Part shown: positions 1-12,620 of the stretch, in pieces
Layout: every line of letters begins with the position of its first letter
Numbering within the stretch: the stretch's first letter is position 1
Source of the DNA: Dryas octopetala
Taxonomy: Eukaryota > Streptophyta > Magnoliopsida > Rosales > Rosaceae
DNA: 64,000 nucleotides
Direction: 5' to 3'
Assembly (NCBI GenBank): GCA_963921425.1
Contig: OY992838.1
Coordinates: 6,510,001 to 6,574,000 of the forward strand
Notes under the pieces: generated by a model
Told to the model about the DNA's origin: nothing
The model's input: only the letters and a program-made list of their open reading frames with translations
The model's database searches: none
Made by a program: the position numbers and the translations under genes

Positions 1-60
1 CATACAGTTGTGACTGTCGAACAGTTACAGTTGTAATTGTCAAACAGTCACAGTTGTGAC
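1..60. repeat. Imperfect 23-bp tandem repeat
   Basis: About two and a half copies of a unit with core acagttgtgactgtc-aacagt lie at the window edge. The unit is partly self-complementary (gactgt/acagtc). The same motif in inverted order is seen at about 203-228. Confidence 0.5.
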
Positions 61-2100
61 TATTTAAAATTTATAAAAAATCAAAATTTTTAGGGTTTCA
101 TATTTTTGATTTAGGTTTGGGGGATGAAATCATATAACGCAAAGACTAAATATTAAAGTTTAAGCCTTGCAAATATTGAAAAAATAAGAAATCAATAAAA
201 AAGTTATGACTGTTAGACAGTCACAGTTCGATATAACTATGTTTTTTAAAGTTGGTACCTAAACTGAAATTTAGTACCTAAACTGAAATGACATAAATGT
301 TTTAGTAGTTGAAATGAAAAAACATTATAATTTGGTACCTAAAGTCAATGGACCTATATGAATATAGATGGATTTTTCATGTAAGGATGTCTTACTTGTA
401 AAATAAGAACATTTAATTTCGGGCCTATAATTTAATAATCAAAACTGTCCATATATTAAGACATCATTCCAAGATAATTCTTCCAAAAAATCATTTAAAT
501 CATAAATTGTTTAGTCAATTTATTACCATAACATTATTGTAATTTTATTTGATAGATTGTTCGCACATGTTAAATAATAAATAATTACAAATTTGATTGA
601 TGTTTGTAGAGAGACAACTTGTGAGGGGAGACTTAAAAATTGAACGATTTCGATCGTTGAACTGTATTGTTAGATGATATCTAAATAAAATATTTTTGAG
701 AGAAATCCTTGCTTCTGTATAATTATACACCACTTGGAAATGAAATATGAATGTGAATATATATTCACGTTGTGTATAGGAGCATCAGAACCTACATGCA
801 CCAAGAACTACTAAATTTTGCTTGCTCATCGACTCGGGCAAGTCGGCAAGCCACATGGTTCGTACGTGTATGCTACACAAATCGCCCTCTTGAGGCTAAT
901 TGACATAATTATAATTAATATGTTTGCAAGTCGGTCCAACCACCATGTGCTCTCTCGATTTGCTACATTTATAGATAATCTCCTATTATAAGGTTTCATT
1001 TCAAACTGTGGGCTCAAAATGAATTAGCTTGTAGATCGATCAAGGTTTCTTGTACTTGTGAAAATCCTTTGAGCTTGGCCAAAAAAAGAAAATCCTTTGA
1101 GCTGGTGATAAAAAGGAAACACCTTGTAGTTTTTCAAGTGGAAGGTGATTCTCAGCTCCTCATAAATGTACATATTAAAATAAATGACCGTACTTTAATG
1201 TATTTTAAAATTTTGATTTAGAATCTTATTTGCATGAGGTTTTGGGTTTTGGGTTTGCAACCTTCAACATCACTTTGTATTTCTTTGTCGGTTTGGTTTA
1301 TTTAATCAAGTGGTCCAAGAGACACAACGTACTACGCAATCCCTTTACTTCTATTATTAGGCTTTTCGGATTCACAAGAAAAATGGTGGATAATTTGGAT
1401 ATGATATGGTTATACTCATAGACATGGTATAGGGTTGATCAATTTTTGGAACCCTTTTCCCCTCACCAGCTACACTCCCAATAAGTCACAAACTTTACCA
1501 TATCATGAAGGAATCGTTGACATGAGTGTGAAAAGAAAAAGGGGGCTAAAAGAACATCCAGACAAAAATGCCATGCATGCTTTCTCTGGTGCAAAAGATT
1601 CTTTTTCTTCTTTCTTTTCCTCAATCATCCCTCTTTTTAAGCAATTTAGTGGGTTTTTGGACCAAGCTAAGCTACAATATATCATGCCTGATAGAGGCAT
1701 AGTCTATGCGTTTGGAACACCCCAATTTGAGTCTCTTCCAATCTCAACTCTTTTAAACCCTTAGGGAACTACCCATTCCAATTTGAAGGCTTTACTTGTG
1801 GCACAAAATAATAGCCATTAATATTCTTTTGCTCTATCCATTCTATTTGAGTCACTTTGTTAGTTTCCTTGCACATTAAGTTATAAACCAGATTGAGTTG
1901 GTTGGGGTCATACCCTTGAGTTCAAAGTGAGTGGGTGCGAATTGCTGGGTATGCTTGACAGTTCACATTATGGGTCTATTTCAAACCGACAAGAGCCTCT
2001 TTGTTTCCATATTTATCATATTGCAAATTCTGAATGATTACTAAAAAACAAATTGCAGATACAAAGTTGTAACGAGCTGAGGGTGCTTAAGCCAACAATT
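1..2100. other. AT-rich intergenic DNA, no gene seen
   Basis: No recognisable gene. The first 60 bases hold a short imperfect tandem repeat (unit about 23 bp, core acagttgtgactgt) and a related inverted form recurs near 203-228, so this may be the tail of a repeat element that begins outside the window. An open frame at 1435-1764 (+) has no recognisable domain. From about 1890 the sequence becomes similar to 8280-8480, which marks the edge of the duplicated AOP-LEUNIG unit. Confidence 0.5.
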
Positions 2101-2129
2101 GGCTAGATAGTCCACTACTACATGCCCTC

Positions 2130-3610
2130 TCAAGTGCTAATTCCAGCAAATGCAAAAACTTGCATTGCAGAGTCTATGGCCCTTCCTTGTTCTGAATAAG
2201 AGAACTTATTAAAATCCATGAAGTCAAAGTCTTGAAGAATTCGGGGATGTTCTTCATCTACTAGCTCCTTTGGTGGCTTGATGATGGTGCCCTCTACTGG
2301 AACTTCAAATGCTCCTAAGGAATATTGTGCTTTTTCTCCACACATCACACTCGATGCCTCACCGGGTGCATTCTGCCATTACTCCATGCCTGCAAGTCAA
2401 TGTCCGGGGAGGCGCGGACCATAAGTCATCATTAGTGATTGTTAACCTTTGTTTAATTTTTAGATCATGATCAAATTTTTATGTTTTGGGTGGTTGTCAC
2501 ATATCAAGGCAAAAGCAAGCTTTATCCCACTTAGAAGTTGGTGTTACCAAGTTGCATAATTTGCTGCACAAGCACATTTTAATTGGTTTACTGTGTATGA
2601 AAATTAACATGTTTTTATTGTTTTCAGATACGTTTATAAAGAAATTAATTTTAATGTGTACCATAAGAGGATCTCCAACAATAAAGACAAAGGAGGTAGG
2701 AGATAGTGACAACTTGACCCACTGTCCATCCTTGCCTCCTTGAGTCCTTGGTTTCAAATTCAAGCCCTGAAACTTGATCATCACAAAGGATTGTGCTTAG
2801 TAGTTTGTCAGTGTGAGCATTGAGTCCATTCATGTACTCCCCTGCTGGAGGTGCCCCGTATTTCATTATCAGTAGCAGCGTCTTACACGCCATGATTGAA
2901 TTTGATTTCTCTCCCAAACCATAGCTATCAAGAATCAGCATTTCAATCATCCCCTTCAGCTAACCCATCTACTTCATAAAAGTAGCTACAGTGTAGCTGT
3001 TGGAACATAACAACATCAACAAGAATCACTAAAACCACAAATTAAGGACCAAATGTAATGGAGTATGCATATATAAGACCATTTTATATATGCTGAACAT
3101 AGGCTCAAACTAATAGTGCTTGCATGCAATACCAAAGCTACCTAGCTAGCTACTTGCTGTGGCAGTCTGGCAGATATAAAAACTTCTACTCATTAAAAGA
3201 AGAGAATAAGTCAATTAATGAAATTTATTACCAAAACTGTTCATGACCATTAGGCCACATTAGTTCTGTGAAGCTTCTAAGGGATTCATAGTTGGAGGCA
3301 TCTTCAATGCCAGAGCTCTCATACAAGGGAGCAGCTGCATAGCCTCCGTAGTAAGCATGGTCTGGCTTTGGATTACAATTCTTCAGCTTTGTCCCCAGTG
3401 GAAGGCTGAAAGTTGCCTTATTAATGAGAAGGTCTCTGCTCTTAACTGCAGAGGTATCTTATCATACACAATTTCAAAACAACCATAATTTTCGCAGGCC
3501 TCTCGAACCCTCTTGCACAAATGGTACCACTCCTCAGTTCCTCGCTTCATTTCCAGTGAATTGGTTGAGAACTCTATGGATGGAAACCGGTTTTGAAAAT
3601 CCGAACCCAT
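2130..3610 (-). pseudogene. AOP-like 2-oxoglutarate oxygenase pseudogene A
   Basis: Decayed copy of a 2-oxoglutarate/Fe(II)-dependent oxygenase of the AOP1-like group (soluble cytosolic enzymes that oxidise small metabolites; substrate unknown here). Three exons can be traced: 3232-3610 (starts MGSDFQNRFPSIEF), 2662-2959, and 2130-2389. The iron ligands are still visible: AHTDK in exon 2 and the second His in RMHPVRHRV at the start of exon 3. Reading is broken at least three times. One base is missing near 3408 compared with copy C, so the frame stops after LIRQLSAFHWGQS. There is a frameshift after ETKD in exon 2, and another right after RHRV in exon 3, where copy C reads HRVMILGEKE. Splice sites are largely kept. 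It pairs with the truncated LEUNIG copy at 4.7-7.4 kb as one duplicated unit. No full protein can be made from it. Confidence 0.85.
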
Positions 3611-4745
3611 TTTCTCCTATTTGGTACAGTATCTTAATTCTAGGAGTAGTTCCTTTGAGTTCCTGATGAATTGCTTCTTTGTTAGAGGATTTTACTTATA
3701 TTGCACACTTGTTGAAGTGACAAGGATATACAACCAAATACCCAATTTCCAAGTGGTTTAAAGTATCCCAAACTGGAATGAACTCATCAAGGACCAAATC
3801 AGCCATTAATATATTATGATCTGGTTTATCTTACTTAATGATAATACAATGTTAACTAGACAACCATATATATAACTATCACCTTACATAAGCATGTAAG
3901 AAAAACAGCAGAACAGATAATACGCTACAAAAAATATTAGAATTTTGTCCTGACAGGTAGAGTTTTAATATAAGGTAACATCACTAGTGACAAATGCTAG
4001 GCATGCGAGTATTTATCAATTGGATTAATCATTCAAATAGTAAACCACAAAGATAGTAGATTTTTTATTAATTTTCAGAGAAAACTACACCTCTCCAGTC
4101 CAGAGGATCAAAACATCAGAACCAAATGTTATGACTTCCTTGTTTAGTGTTACATTTTTTTATTTTTTTTTTCAGATTTCTTCGGTGGCTGTCCTTAATT
4201 TGTATAGACTTGGGCAGAAATGAAAAGCAATCACAGCATCAATTTAGTAATGAACACAAGTGTTGATATGGAATCAGATATCCATCATCAGGCAAATGTG
4301 ACATTCTATAAAATAAATTTTGAAGCAAAGTTTGCAGAGAGAAGGCGCAGAGACCCATTTAAACTGCCAAACTGGGCCTTGTTGACAGAACAATTATCAT
4401 CTCAGAAAGAATCTGCAGCTTGGAATTATATAGTTTGTTGTGCAAACCAAAATTTAGAGAGAAGTAAATCATATGCCTTAAACAACTTTGAAACCAATTG
4501 AGAATGGAAGCCTAAAATTTCGGTAGAACTGTTTGAAGCGTTTGAAAGAGGTCTGTGAAAGATGAGCATAGATCTCCAAGTTTACTATTATAGTAACAGG
4601 CATACAACAACAACTACTACAACAACAAAAGTAAAGACAATGACCAGTTGAGCAACCAAAAGATACAAACTACAAGCATTGAACCAAGACTGGTAGAAGC
4701 CTAATCCAATATTGCGAAGTGCAGTTAATCAGAGTAGCAATCATT

Positions 4746-7415
4746 TCACTTCCAGAGCTTGACAAACTTATCGTGACTAGCCGAAGCAACCAAACCTGTG
4801 ACAGTTGACACAGCCAAAGAAGCAATAAGTCCTTCATGTGCTGCTATAGTCATTGTCTGGTTCTCAGTCATGTTCCATAGCTCCAAAGTCTGCAATTAAC
4901 GGTTAAAAATATATTATGAAACCCGTGCAGCAACATAACCATCAGTAAAGGATCATTTTCTGGTAGTGAAACAGGTAAAATGGGAACCAACCCACAAGGG
5001 AGTCTTTTGAAAATCCGAACAGAAAAGAAAAGGAAACGAAAGAAAAATTAGAAGCACTTCTAAAAACATACAGGGAAACTGATCTGAAAACATTCCTAAC
5101 CACTCTCACAATGAAGTTTATATACCACCTAGGCTCCTAAAATCAAAGAAATATGGTAATACAATCCTAATATTCATGCCACATAATTCTCCAAATAGGG
5201 GTTCAAAATTGGGTAGTTTCTAAAACTCAAATTCCACATCTTCCCATTCTGGCTTGGGAGAACATATACTTTCACAACTGTAAGCCAACTCATGCAGCTT
5301 AAAGGCAATGTGAGCACTAGCATTGAATGCTATTGCAAACAAAAATTACCTCTCCAACTAAAAATGTAATGAACAATACCATTTTTTTTTTCGTCAATGT
5401 AATGAACAATACATAAACAAAAAGGATTCTGCACAACAATGCACAATTGACTTGCCTGGTAACATCCAATGATCAGCAGTGAAGTATATGTAGGATGGAA
5501 ACTACAAGAATAGAAATTATTGCCATTACAGCTCAACTCATGAACACATTTCCCTTCACTTCCTGATCCGAGCGTCCAAACTCTGACAGATGCAAGGAAC
5601 TCACCAGAAGGATCCCAGCACAAAGAATGGATAGGCCTAGTATGTCCCTGCATTTCAGATCCACATTCCAAGTAATAGTTAAGAATATACATGAAAATAT
5701 TAGGATACCATGAGGAAATAGTTCAAGAATGTGCAGACGAACATCAAACCATAACTATCAGTTCCAAATACAACAGATACATATGCCAAAACGTGGCATT
5801 ATATGATCAATTAATCCAATTTCACTCACAATGATCAAACAGAATGTTACAATTAAACAAAATGTTAAACTGACCTGTAATGAAAGCCGACGAGCCTGTG
5901 TCTCCACGTCGAGTATAGATACAACATTCTGTGCAGCTGCAGCAAGGAATCTTCCAAGACGGGGTTGAAATCTTATTTGTGATATATAGTCCGTACCAAT
6001 CTAAAACATTCAAACATATTAGAATTTACCAAACTGCAAATAATATGAGAACCACACCAGTACCCCCACCCACTCAACTTCTGCACCCCCCAATACACAA
6101 GATTCTACCTTGAACACTCTTGCGCAGTTGCCACTGTTAATACTACAGTAGCGTATCTCACCATCCGAATCAGAAGAACAGATTAGGTCATCTTTATTTG
6201 GGTGGAAATCTAATGACGTAACGCTGTCAGAATGAATAAAGGTACGAATTGAATAACCACCAGGCTGCAGATTTAAGACATAAACGAATTTTTCTTACAA
6301 CACATCCATTACATGTCACATTGAAAAGATGACAAAAATAAATCATCACTTTAGAGAATAAATTCCACCACTTCAGCACCCGAACAATGAAACTTTGAAA
6401 GGATTATTCCAGAACATTATAAAGGCAATATTAGGGAATATATGTTGGAGAACAATCTAAAGCATACTTAGTTTGATTACTGAAACTAAAGTCCACATTC
6501 AGCAACAAAATGTTACCAGCAAATAAGCACAATATGATGTGTAGGACAGAAGAATTATCCACTAACATTGTTAGCATCCCAGTTAGCATCCCAGACCCTG
6601 ACAGTTTTGTCGAATGAAGATGTAGCAAGACGTGGCATGCTCGGACTGAAACGAACATCAGTTACCAAAGATGAATGTTCTTCAAGCGTAATTTTTGGCT
6701 TTAAAGTATTGGTGTACCACAATGCAACCTGCAACATACACATGTCAAGCAGACTAAAAAAACTAAAGGCAGCAAAACAAAAATCAACTTATTGCTTTGG
6801 AGAAGTAAATTAAACAAGTAATTTCACATTTTTTGTTCAGGAAGAATCAATTCGTCAATATGTAGCAGCATTGAATTCTCTTCAACGCAGTTCTTGGAGA
6901 TTTAGACATTTATTCACTCACCTTTTTGTCCCGGCCACCACTAGCAAGAAGTTTTCCATCCGATGAGAAGTGACAACTATAAACGATACTTGTGCTTGCT
7001 CTAACAGAGTTTACTTCCATAAATGTGAACCCTGAAGTCAAATTCAAATTGTGTGCCCTGAAGCTCAAATTAAACAATAGTAGCTACAACATAACATAAC
7101 CATCCATGTTTTATTAATGTCTTTTTTATGCACTGAACACTAGAGAAGAAAAACCAAATGCATCATAGACAAGAAAATTAATTTTCTGGCACATATATAT
7201 ACTGCACCTCTAGGGTTTGCATCCTCAAGGGTTCCTTCTTCATCGTCTTCTGCAAATGGTTCCATATCAGCCTGCAAATCAACATATTTAATCATCCCAC
7301 TTCCAAAAACATCAATTCCTTGTAATACAAGAAGATGAAAAAACCACTCACTAATTGATTTGATACTTGTGCTTTGGAGGAGCTATACCACTGTACCACT
7401 ATGGGGCAAAGCAAT
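4746..7415 (-). CDS. Truncated LEUNIG-like WD40 protein (5'-truncated paralogue)
   Basis: Copy of the 3' half of LEUNIG. Exons matching LEUNIG exons 12-18 lie at 7208-7271, 6922-7031, 6567-6728, 6109-6264, 5875-6000, 5456-5647 and 4746-4889. A shrunken remnant of exon 11 (about 7352-7415, ending SNQL at a kept donor) lies upstream. All LisH/LUFS and Gln-rich exons are absent. Every exon length keeps the frame: exon 14 has a 12-bp in-frame duplication (WDANWDAN), exon 17 lacks 15 bp (SEDSV lost) and exon 16 gains 9 bp. The normal exon 12 donor is gone, but a new G|GTGCAG donor restores the same phase (PR-GFTFMEV). From the Met codon at 7265 this gives about 315 residues of WD40 repeats ending [11 protein letters not shown], like LEUNIG. 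Whether it has a promoter is unknown. It could be a transcribed WD40-only protein that competes with LEUNIG, or a pseudogene that has decayed slowly. Confidence 0.6.
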
Positions 7416-7419
7416 ACAT

Positions 7420-8290
7420 AATTATGTATGTTATATTTAGAGCAAAAGATTCTTTTCCTTGGGTGTGTTTGGCTGGGCAACCTGGAGATGGGGTTTGGGG
7501 TATCTCATATTAAAGTGTTTTGTTTGGGAACTAAAAAAAGATGGTACTTGTCAATTTCTGATGTGATGGTTCAGATATAGCTTCACATAATGGAGGTACG
7601 TACACAGTCACATGGGTCATGATGAGTGGTCAAAAAGAAGAAACAAACAAATAGACCAACTTCATATGCAGAAAAGTGAGAAAACTGTTCCAATTTTCCA
7701 AAATGCATGTACTGCAAAAAATGCAAAAGCGAATGCATGCTTTTTGGGTTATAAGTTATAGAATTAATTTCAGTTCAATACTTTAAATTTGCTTCAAATT
7801 TTAATTTAGTATCTCATCATTTTGTTGATAATTTCACTGTTACTCTTTCTCTCTCTTCCAGTCCAAGTGGAGACCTACTGGACTTACTGACTTTGTACGA
7901 AGCCAACAAGCTACTAGGTGACCAGTTGAACTAGAGACCTATTGGTTATAACATACATTTGCCAAACAGGGAAGCCAGCTAACTGGACTCCACTACTCGA
8001 ACAAATTCATATGTTGGGAAATGGGAACACCCAACCCAAGGTTAGTGAAGAACTACTTCAGATAAACAAACTATATCTCTACCCCATAAGTAAAACTTTC
8101 ATGTAATAGATGTATATATTTATTTTCTACATCTATCTGATGTGATGATGTAAGCTAGCACATGATGAGAGAGACAACCGTAGACCCGTGACTCGTAATA
8201 ACTTTTTCTCCTCCACAATTGTATTGATAGGCTGAAATCCGAATCCAAATAATTTGGAGCTGAGACCGAGGGGGATGTTTTCAGCGATGG
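7420..8290. other. Intergenic spacer between duplicated units
   Basis: No gene recognised. This is the truncation edge of the partial LEUNIG copy, where similarity to the full gene stops within exon 11. Downstream sequence is AT-rich and unrelated to the LEUNIG 5' half. A stretch near 7455-7515 (tgtgtttggctgggcaacc) looks like the end of a small DNA transposon, but no partner end was found. Confidence 0.4.
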
Positions 8291-8487
8291 GATGAGTTCA
8301 AAGTGAGTGGGTGAGAGTTACAAAGGGTCCATTCAAAACCAACAATCTCTGTTTTTCATACTTATCATACAGCAAGCAATTCTGAATGATTAATTTCTAA
8401 AAACAAATTGCAGATACAAAGTTGGAAAGAGCTGAGCGTGCTTAAGCTAACAACTAGCTTGGCTAGCCAGTCACCTACAGCATGCCC

Positions 8488-8970
8488 TCAAGTGCTATTT
8501 CCAGCAAATGCTAAAAGTTGCATTGCTGGATCTATGGCCATTCCTTCCTCTGTAAAGCAGAACGTAGGAAGATCCATGTAGTCAAAGTCTTTAAGAATTT
8601 GGGGATAGCTCTTTAGGTGGCTTGATGGTAGTACCCTCTATTGGAACCGCAAATGCTACTGATAATTAGTCATCAGTAGTGATTGCTTAGATCATCAAAT
8701 TTTAAGTTTTTATTGTCACTTGTCACATATTAAGAGCAAAAGCAAAGCCTTAGCCCACTTTTAAGTTTAAAAGTTGCCTTATCAATGAGAAGGTCTCTGC
8801 TCTTAACTGCAGAGGTATCTTATCATACACTATTTCAAAACAACCATAATCTTCACAAGCCTCTTGAACCCTCTTGCACAAACGGTACCACTCCTCAGTT
8901 CCACTCTCCAGCGAATTCATTGAGAACTCTATGGCTGGAATCCGAGATTGAGAATCCGAACCCGTTTTCT
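8488..8970 (-). pseudogene. AOP-like oxygenase pseudogene B (exon 2 missing)
   Basis: Second AOP-like copy, reduced to an exon 3 remnant (about 8488-8660, ending with the same FAGNST and stop) placed almost directly against an exon 1 remnant (about 8766-8970, encoding LCKRVQEACEDYGCFEIVYD-like residues). The whole of exon 2, with the HxD iron ligands, is deleted, and exon 3 has an internal deletion near 8607. Flanking DNA on the low-coordinate side (8285-8480) matches that of copy A (1920-2125). It cannot encode an enzyme. Confidence 0.8.
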
Positions 8971-9659
8971 CTTAGTTCTAGCAGTTCCTTGGTGTTTCTG
9001 GTGAATTGGTTCATTGTTAGAGAGTTTAATTTATATTGCACACTTCTTGAAGCGACAATGATATACAACCAAATACACAATTTCCGAATGCATTAAAGTA
9101 TCCCAACTGGGAATCAATGACCAAATCATAGGCCGTCTTTTTGTTTGATTTGAACTTGATAGGGAGAGATGGAAGCTTAGAATATCAACTTTTGGGTTAT
9201 GTTATTTGGTTTTGAACATAAGGCCATCAGACAGCTTTAAGGATGTTAACACTTATAAGCTTACATAATATAACGTTAACTAGAATAGATAATATGCTAC
9301 CAAAAATATTAGAACTTTTCCGGACAAGTAGTGTTAAAATATCATCTAACATCACTAGTGACATATGCTAGGCATGCGCCTATTTATCAATTGCAATCAT
9401 TCAAATAGTAACCACAAATATGGTAGACCTTTATAATTTTTCAGAGAAACTTACACCCTCTCCAATCTTCACTCTCCACTTAACAAAATTGGCATGATTA
9501 TGATGGCCATTGGATATTCTTTTTGAGGTTTTATCAAAAACTAGCAAAAAAATCATCCTATCTTTTCAAAGATAAGCAATTTTTACAACATTTTTTCAAA
9601 AAATAGTCAAAGATTGTGGTGCACAGGACCTATGCACCAATCCGAGGTCCACCAAGCCT

Positions 9660-9866
9660 GAGCATAGTCTGCATAGATCTCCAAGTTTTCTGTTATATAT
9701 AGATCTCCAAGTTTTCTGTTATATATAGTAACAAGCATAGAACAACCAGAACAACAATGTAGAAGACAATGATTAATCTAGTATAACCAAAAGGCCTAAT
9801 ATACAAGCATTGGACCAAGCAGCAATAAGTCCTTATTCATGTGCTGGTAGAGTCATTGTCTTGTTC
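9660..9866 (-). pseudogene. Fragment of LEUNIG last exon and 3' flank
   Basis: Bases 9660-9810 match the sequence just downstream of both LEUNIG copies (compare 4570-4690 and 12387-12560). Bases about 9817-9865 match the interior of LEUNIG exon 18 (SAHEGLIA.. region, antisense gcagcaataagtccttattc). At about 9866 the match ends abruptly and AOP-like exon 3 of copy C begins. A 25-bp segment with core agatctccaagttttctgtt is tandemly doubled at 9675-9726. This scrap is all that is left of LEUNIG in the middle unit. Confidence 0.7.
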
Positions 9867-11277
9867 TCAAGTGCTATTTCCAGAAAATACGAAAACTTGC
9901 ATTGCAGAGTCTATGGCCCTTCCTTCCTCTGAAAAGGAAAACCTAGTAAAATCCATGTAGTCAAAGTCTTTGAGAATTTGGGGATGTTCTTCATCTACTA
10001 GCTCCTTTGGTGCCTTGATGATTGTATCCTCTATTGGAACTGCAAATCCTCCTAATGAATACCGTTCTTTTTCTCCAAGAATCATCACTCGATGCTTCAC
10101 AGCATGCATTCTGCCATTACTCCATGCCTGCAAGTTAATGTTCGCGCATCATAAGTCATCATATATTAATGATTGTTCACTTGTTCTGATTGTATGCAGA
10201 TATTTTTACTTCTAAGTTATTACAGTTATAAAGAAACTAATTTGAATTTTTACCATAAGAGGATCTCCAACAAAAAAGATGAAGGAGCTAGGAGATAGAG
10301 ACATCTTGACCCATTCTCCATCCTTGGTTTCAACTTCAAGCCCTGAAATTAACTTGATCATCACAAAGGATTGTGCTCAATACCTTGTCAGTATGAGGTT
10401 GGAGCCCCTGCATGTATTCCCCAGATGGGGGTGCACTGTATTTCATTATCCGTAGCAGTGCCTTACATGCCATGAACGAATCCGGTTTCTCTCCCAAACC
10501 ATAACTATCAAGGATCATCATCTCAATCATATCCTTCAGCTCATCCAGTTGCTTCATAATAGTAATTACAGTGTGGCTGTAGGAACAAAACAACATCAAC
10601 ATGACAAACAATATAAGACCGTTTTATATATATTGAACATAGGCTCAAAGTAATAGTGCTTGCTTGCAATGCCAAAGCTAGCTAGCTTTTATTGTTTTTT
10701 TTCATTTAACAAACACTCATCAATTTTATACAGAAGAGACCAAACAGGAAGAGAAGGATTCAAACTCTAGCTTTGAGTAAACGGGTGAATACTTTACTAA
10801 AAACAAAGCTAGATAGTTTCTTACTTTGGCATATATAAAAACTTCTTAGGACCCATTGCAACAAAAAAGAAGAATAAATCAATGAAATTAAGTACCAAAA
10901 CTGGTCATGACCATTAGGCCACATTAGTTCTGTGAAGCTTCTGAGGGAGTCATAGTTGGAGGCATCTTCAAGGCCAAAGCTCTCATACAAGGGAATTTTG
11001 GCATATCCTCCAAAGTAACCGTGGAAAGGGTGTGGATTCAAGTTCTTCTGCTTTGTCTCCAGTGGCAGGCTGAAAAGTTGCCTTATCACTGAGAAAGTCT
11101 CTGCTCTTAACTGCATGGGTATTTTATCATACACTATTTCAAAGCAACCATAATTTTCACAGGCCTCTCGGACACCCTCTTGCACAAACCATGCCACCCC
11201 TCAGTTCCTCTCTCCACTTCCCATGAATTGATGGAAAACTCGATGGTCGGAATCTGGTATTGAAAATCAGAACCCAT
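9867..11277 (-). pseudogene. AOP-like 2-oxoglutarate oxygenase pseudogene C
   Basis: Best preserved AOP-like copy, three exons: 10896-11277 (start MGSDFQYQIPTIEF), 10254-10539 and 9867-10127. Exon 1 holds the N-terminal DIOX_N-like part and the YESFGLEDASNYDSLRSF stretch. Exon 2 holds the iron-binding QPHTDK. Exon 3 holds AWSNGRMHAVKHRV with the second His and the RYSLG 2-oxoglutarate-binding Arg/Ser. Three lesions break it. There is a 2-bp gain in CKRV/REACENYG of exon 1 near 11170, a 4-bp AATT gain at about 10350 in exon 2 (CDDQV then NFRA stop) and a shift in SFIFLLEIL, where copy A encodes FVFIVGDPL. The family has about 310 residues and this copy covers nearly all of them. It sits 1.3 kb from the 3' end of LEUNIG on the same strand. 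Confidence 0.8.
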
Positions 11278-12620
11278 TTTCCGATGAATGTATTAAGATC
11301 AATACTGTATCTCGACTTTTAAGTCTTTGACACTTCCTTTGTGTTTCTGATGAATTGCTTCTTTGTAAGAGGGTTTTATTTATATTGCACACTTGTTGAA
11401 GTGACAATGATATAAAACTAAATACACCCAATTTCTAAGCGTTTACGTTTGAACACGATAGGGAGAGATGGAAGCTTTAATTAGAATATCAATTATTATA
11501 TAATGTCGGAAAATAACAAGAACACAATGATTACATAATCCGATGTTAACTAGAAAAGTAGAAAACCACATATATCTATCACCTTACACAAGAATGTAAG
11601 CTAGAAAATTCAGAATAGATGATTCGCTGCCAAACATATTAGAATTCTGTTCAGCCAAGCAGAGTTTGAACACAAGCTAACATCCAAACATGTTCTAGTT
11701 TTCACAGATTAGTGGCATCCAATCTATTCATCAATTGGAATCATTCAAATTAAACCACAAAGACAGTAGACTTATGGGGCTTGTAACTCCAGTGGTAAAT
11801 AGTATTTACCCTAAACCCGAAACCCTGACCGCAAATCCACCTTCCTCCGAAACGGTTTGATAAAAAACCAAAGATGGTAGACTTTATTAATTTTCAGAAA
11901 ACAAAAAAAAATACACCTATCATTCTTCACTGTTCACTATTAGAAGCAACAAGCAGCATGTATCAGAAGAAATTGATCAATGGCAAGAAATGAATCATGA
12001 ATGTCGTCCACTGAAGTCTTTCCAAACCCAGCAAACATCATCTTCTCCCACTCTCTGCTTCAACTTCCATGTTAAACATTAAATTCCTTTTTTTTTTTTT
12101 CCATGTTTTTAGATTTCTTCAGTTGTTGTCTTTGATTTGATTGGTTTTTATGCAGCAATGAAAAGCAATAACAGCATCAATTTATTATCAACACAACTGC
12201 TGAAATGGAATTAGATGACAACAATTATGATCTCAAATAGTCAGCAGCATGAAATTATGGAGATTGTTGCCCAAATCTTAATTAGAAAGATGTAAATCAT
12301 ATGACTTGAACCAATATGAAACCCAATGAGAATGGAAGCATAAAATTTCTATAACTGTTTGAAGCGTTACAAGAGGTCCATGAAGGATGAGCATACATCT
12401 CCAAGTTTACTATTACAGTAACATGCATACAACAACAACAACAATAATATTACAAGGTCAGTTTCGAGGGGTCATATGGAGCCGAAGTTCAAGATCCGAA
12501 AAAGCAAAAAAGACAATGATCAATCGAGCAACCAAAATACAAACTTCGAGCATTGGACCAAGACCAGTACAAACCTAATCCTAATTGGAGAAGTGCCAGT
12601 TAATCAGAGTAATAATCATT
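11278..12620. other. Spacer between AOP-like copy C and LEUNIG
   Basis: About 1.3 kb without an open gene. Bases 12090-12600 match 4140-4740 next to the truncated LEUNIG copy and include the region just past the LEUNIG stop codon, so the last few hundred bases are probably LEUNIG 3' untranslated and flanking sequence. Bases 11380-11770 match the flank of the other AOP copies (3690-4060 and 9010-9430). Confidence 0.5.

Noticed and set aside
1435-1764. 109-codon open frame on the plus strand
   Set aside because: No recognisable domain, no splice context, and a partly overlapping open frame on the other strand. Most likely chance.
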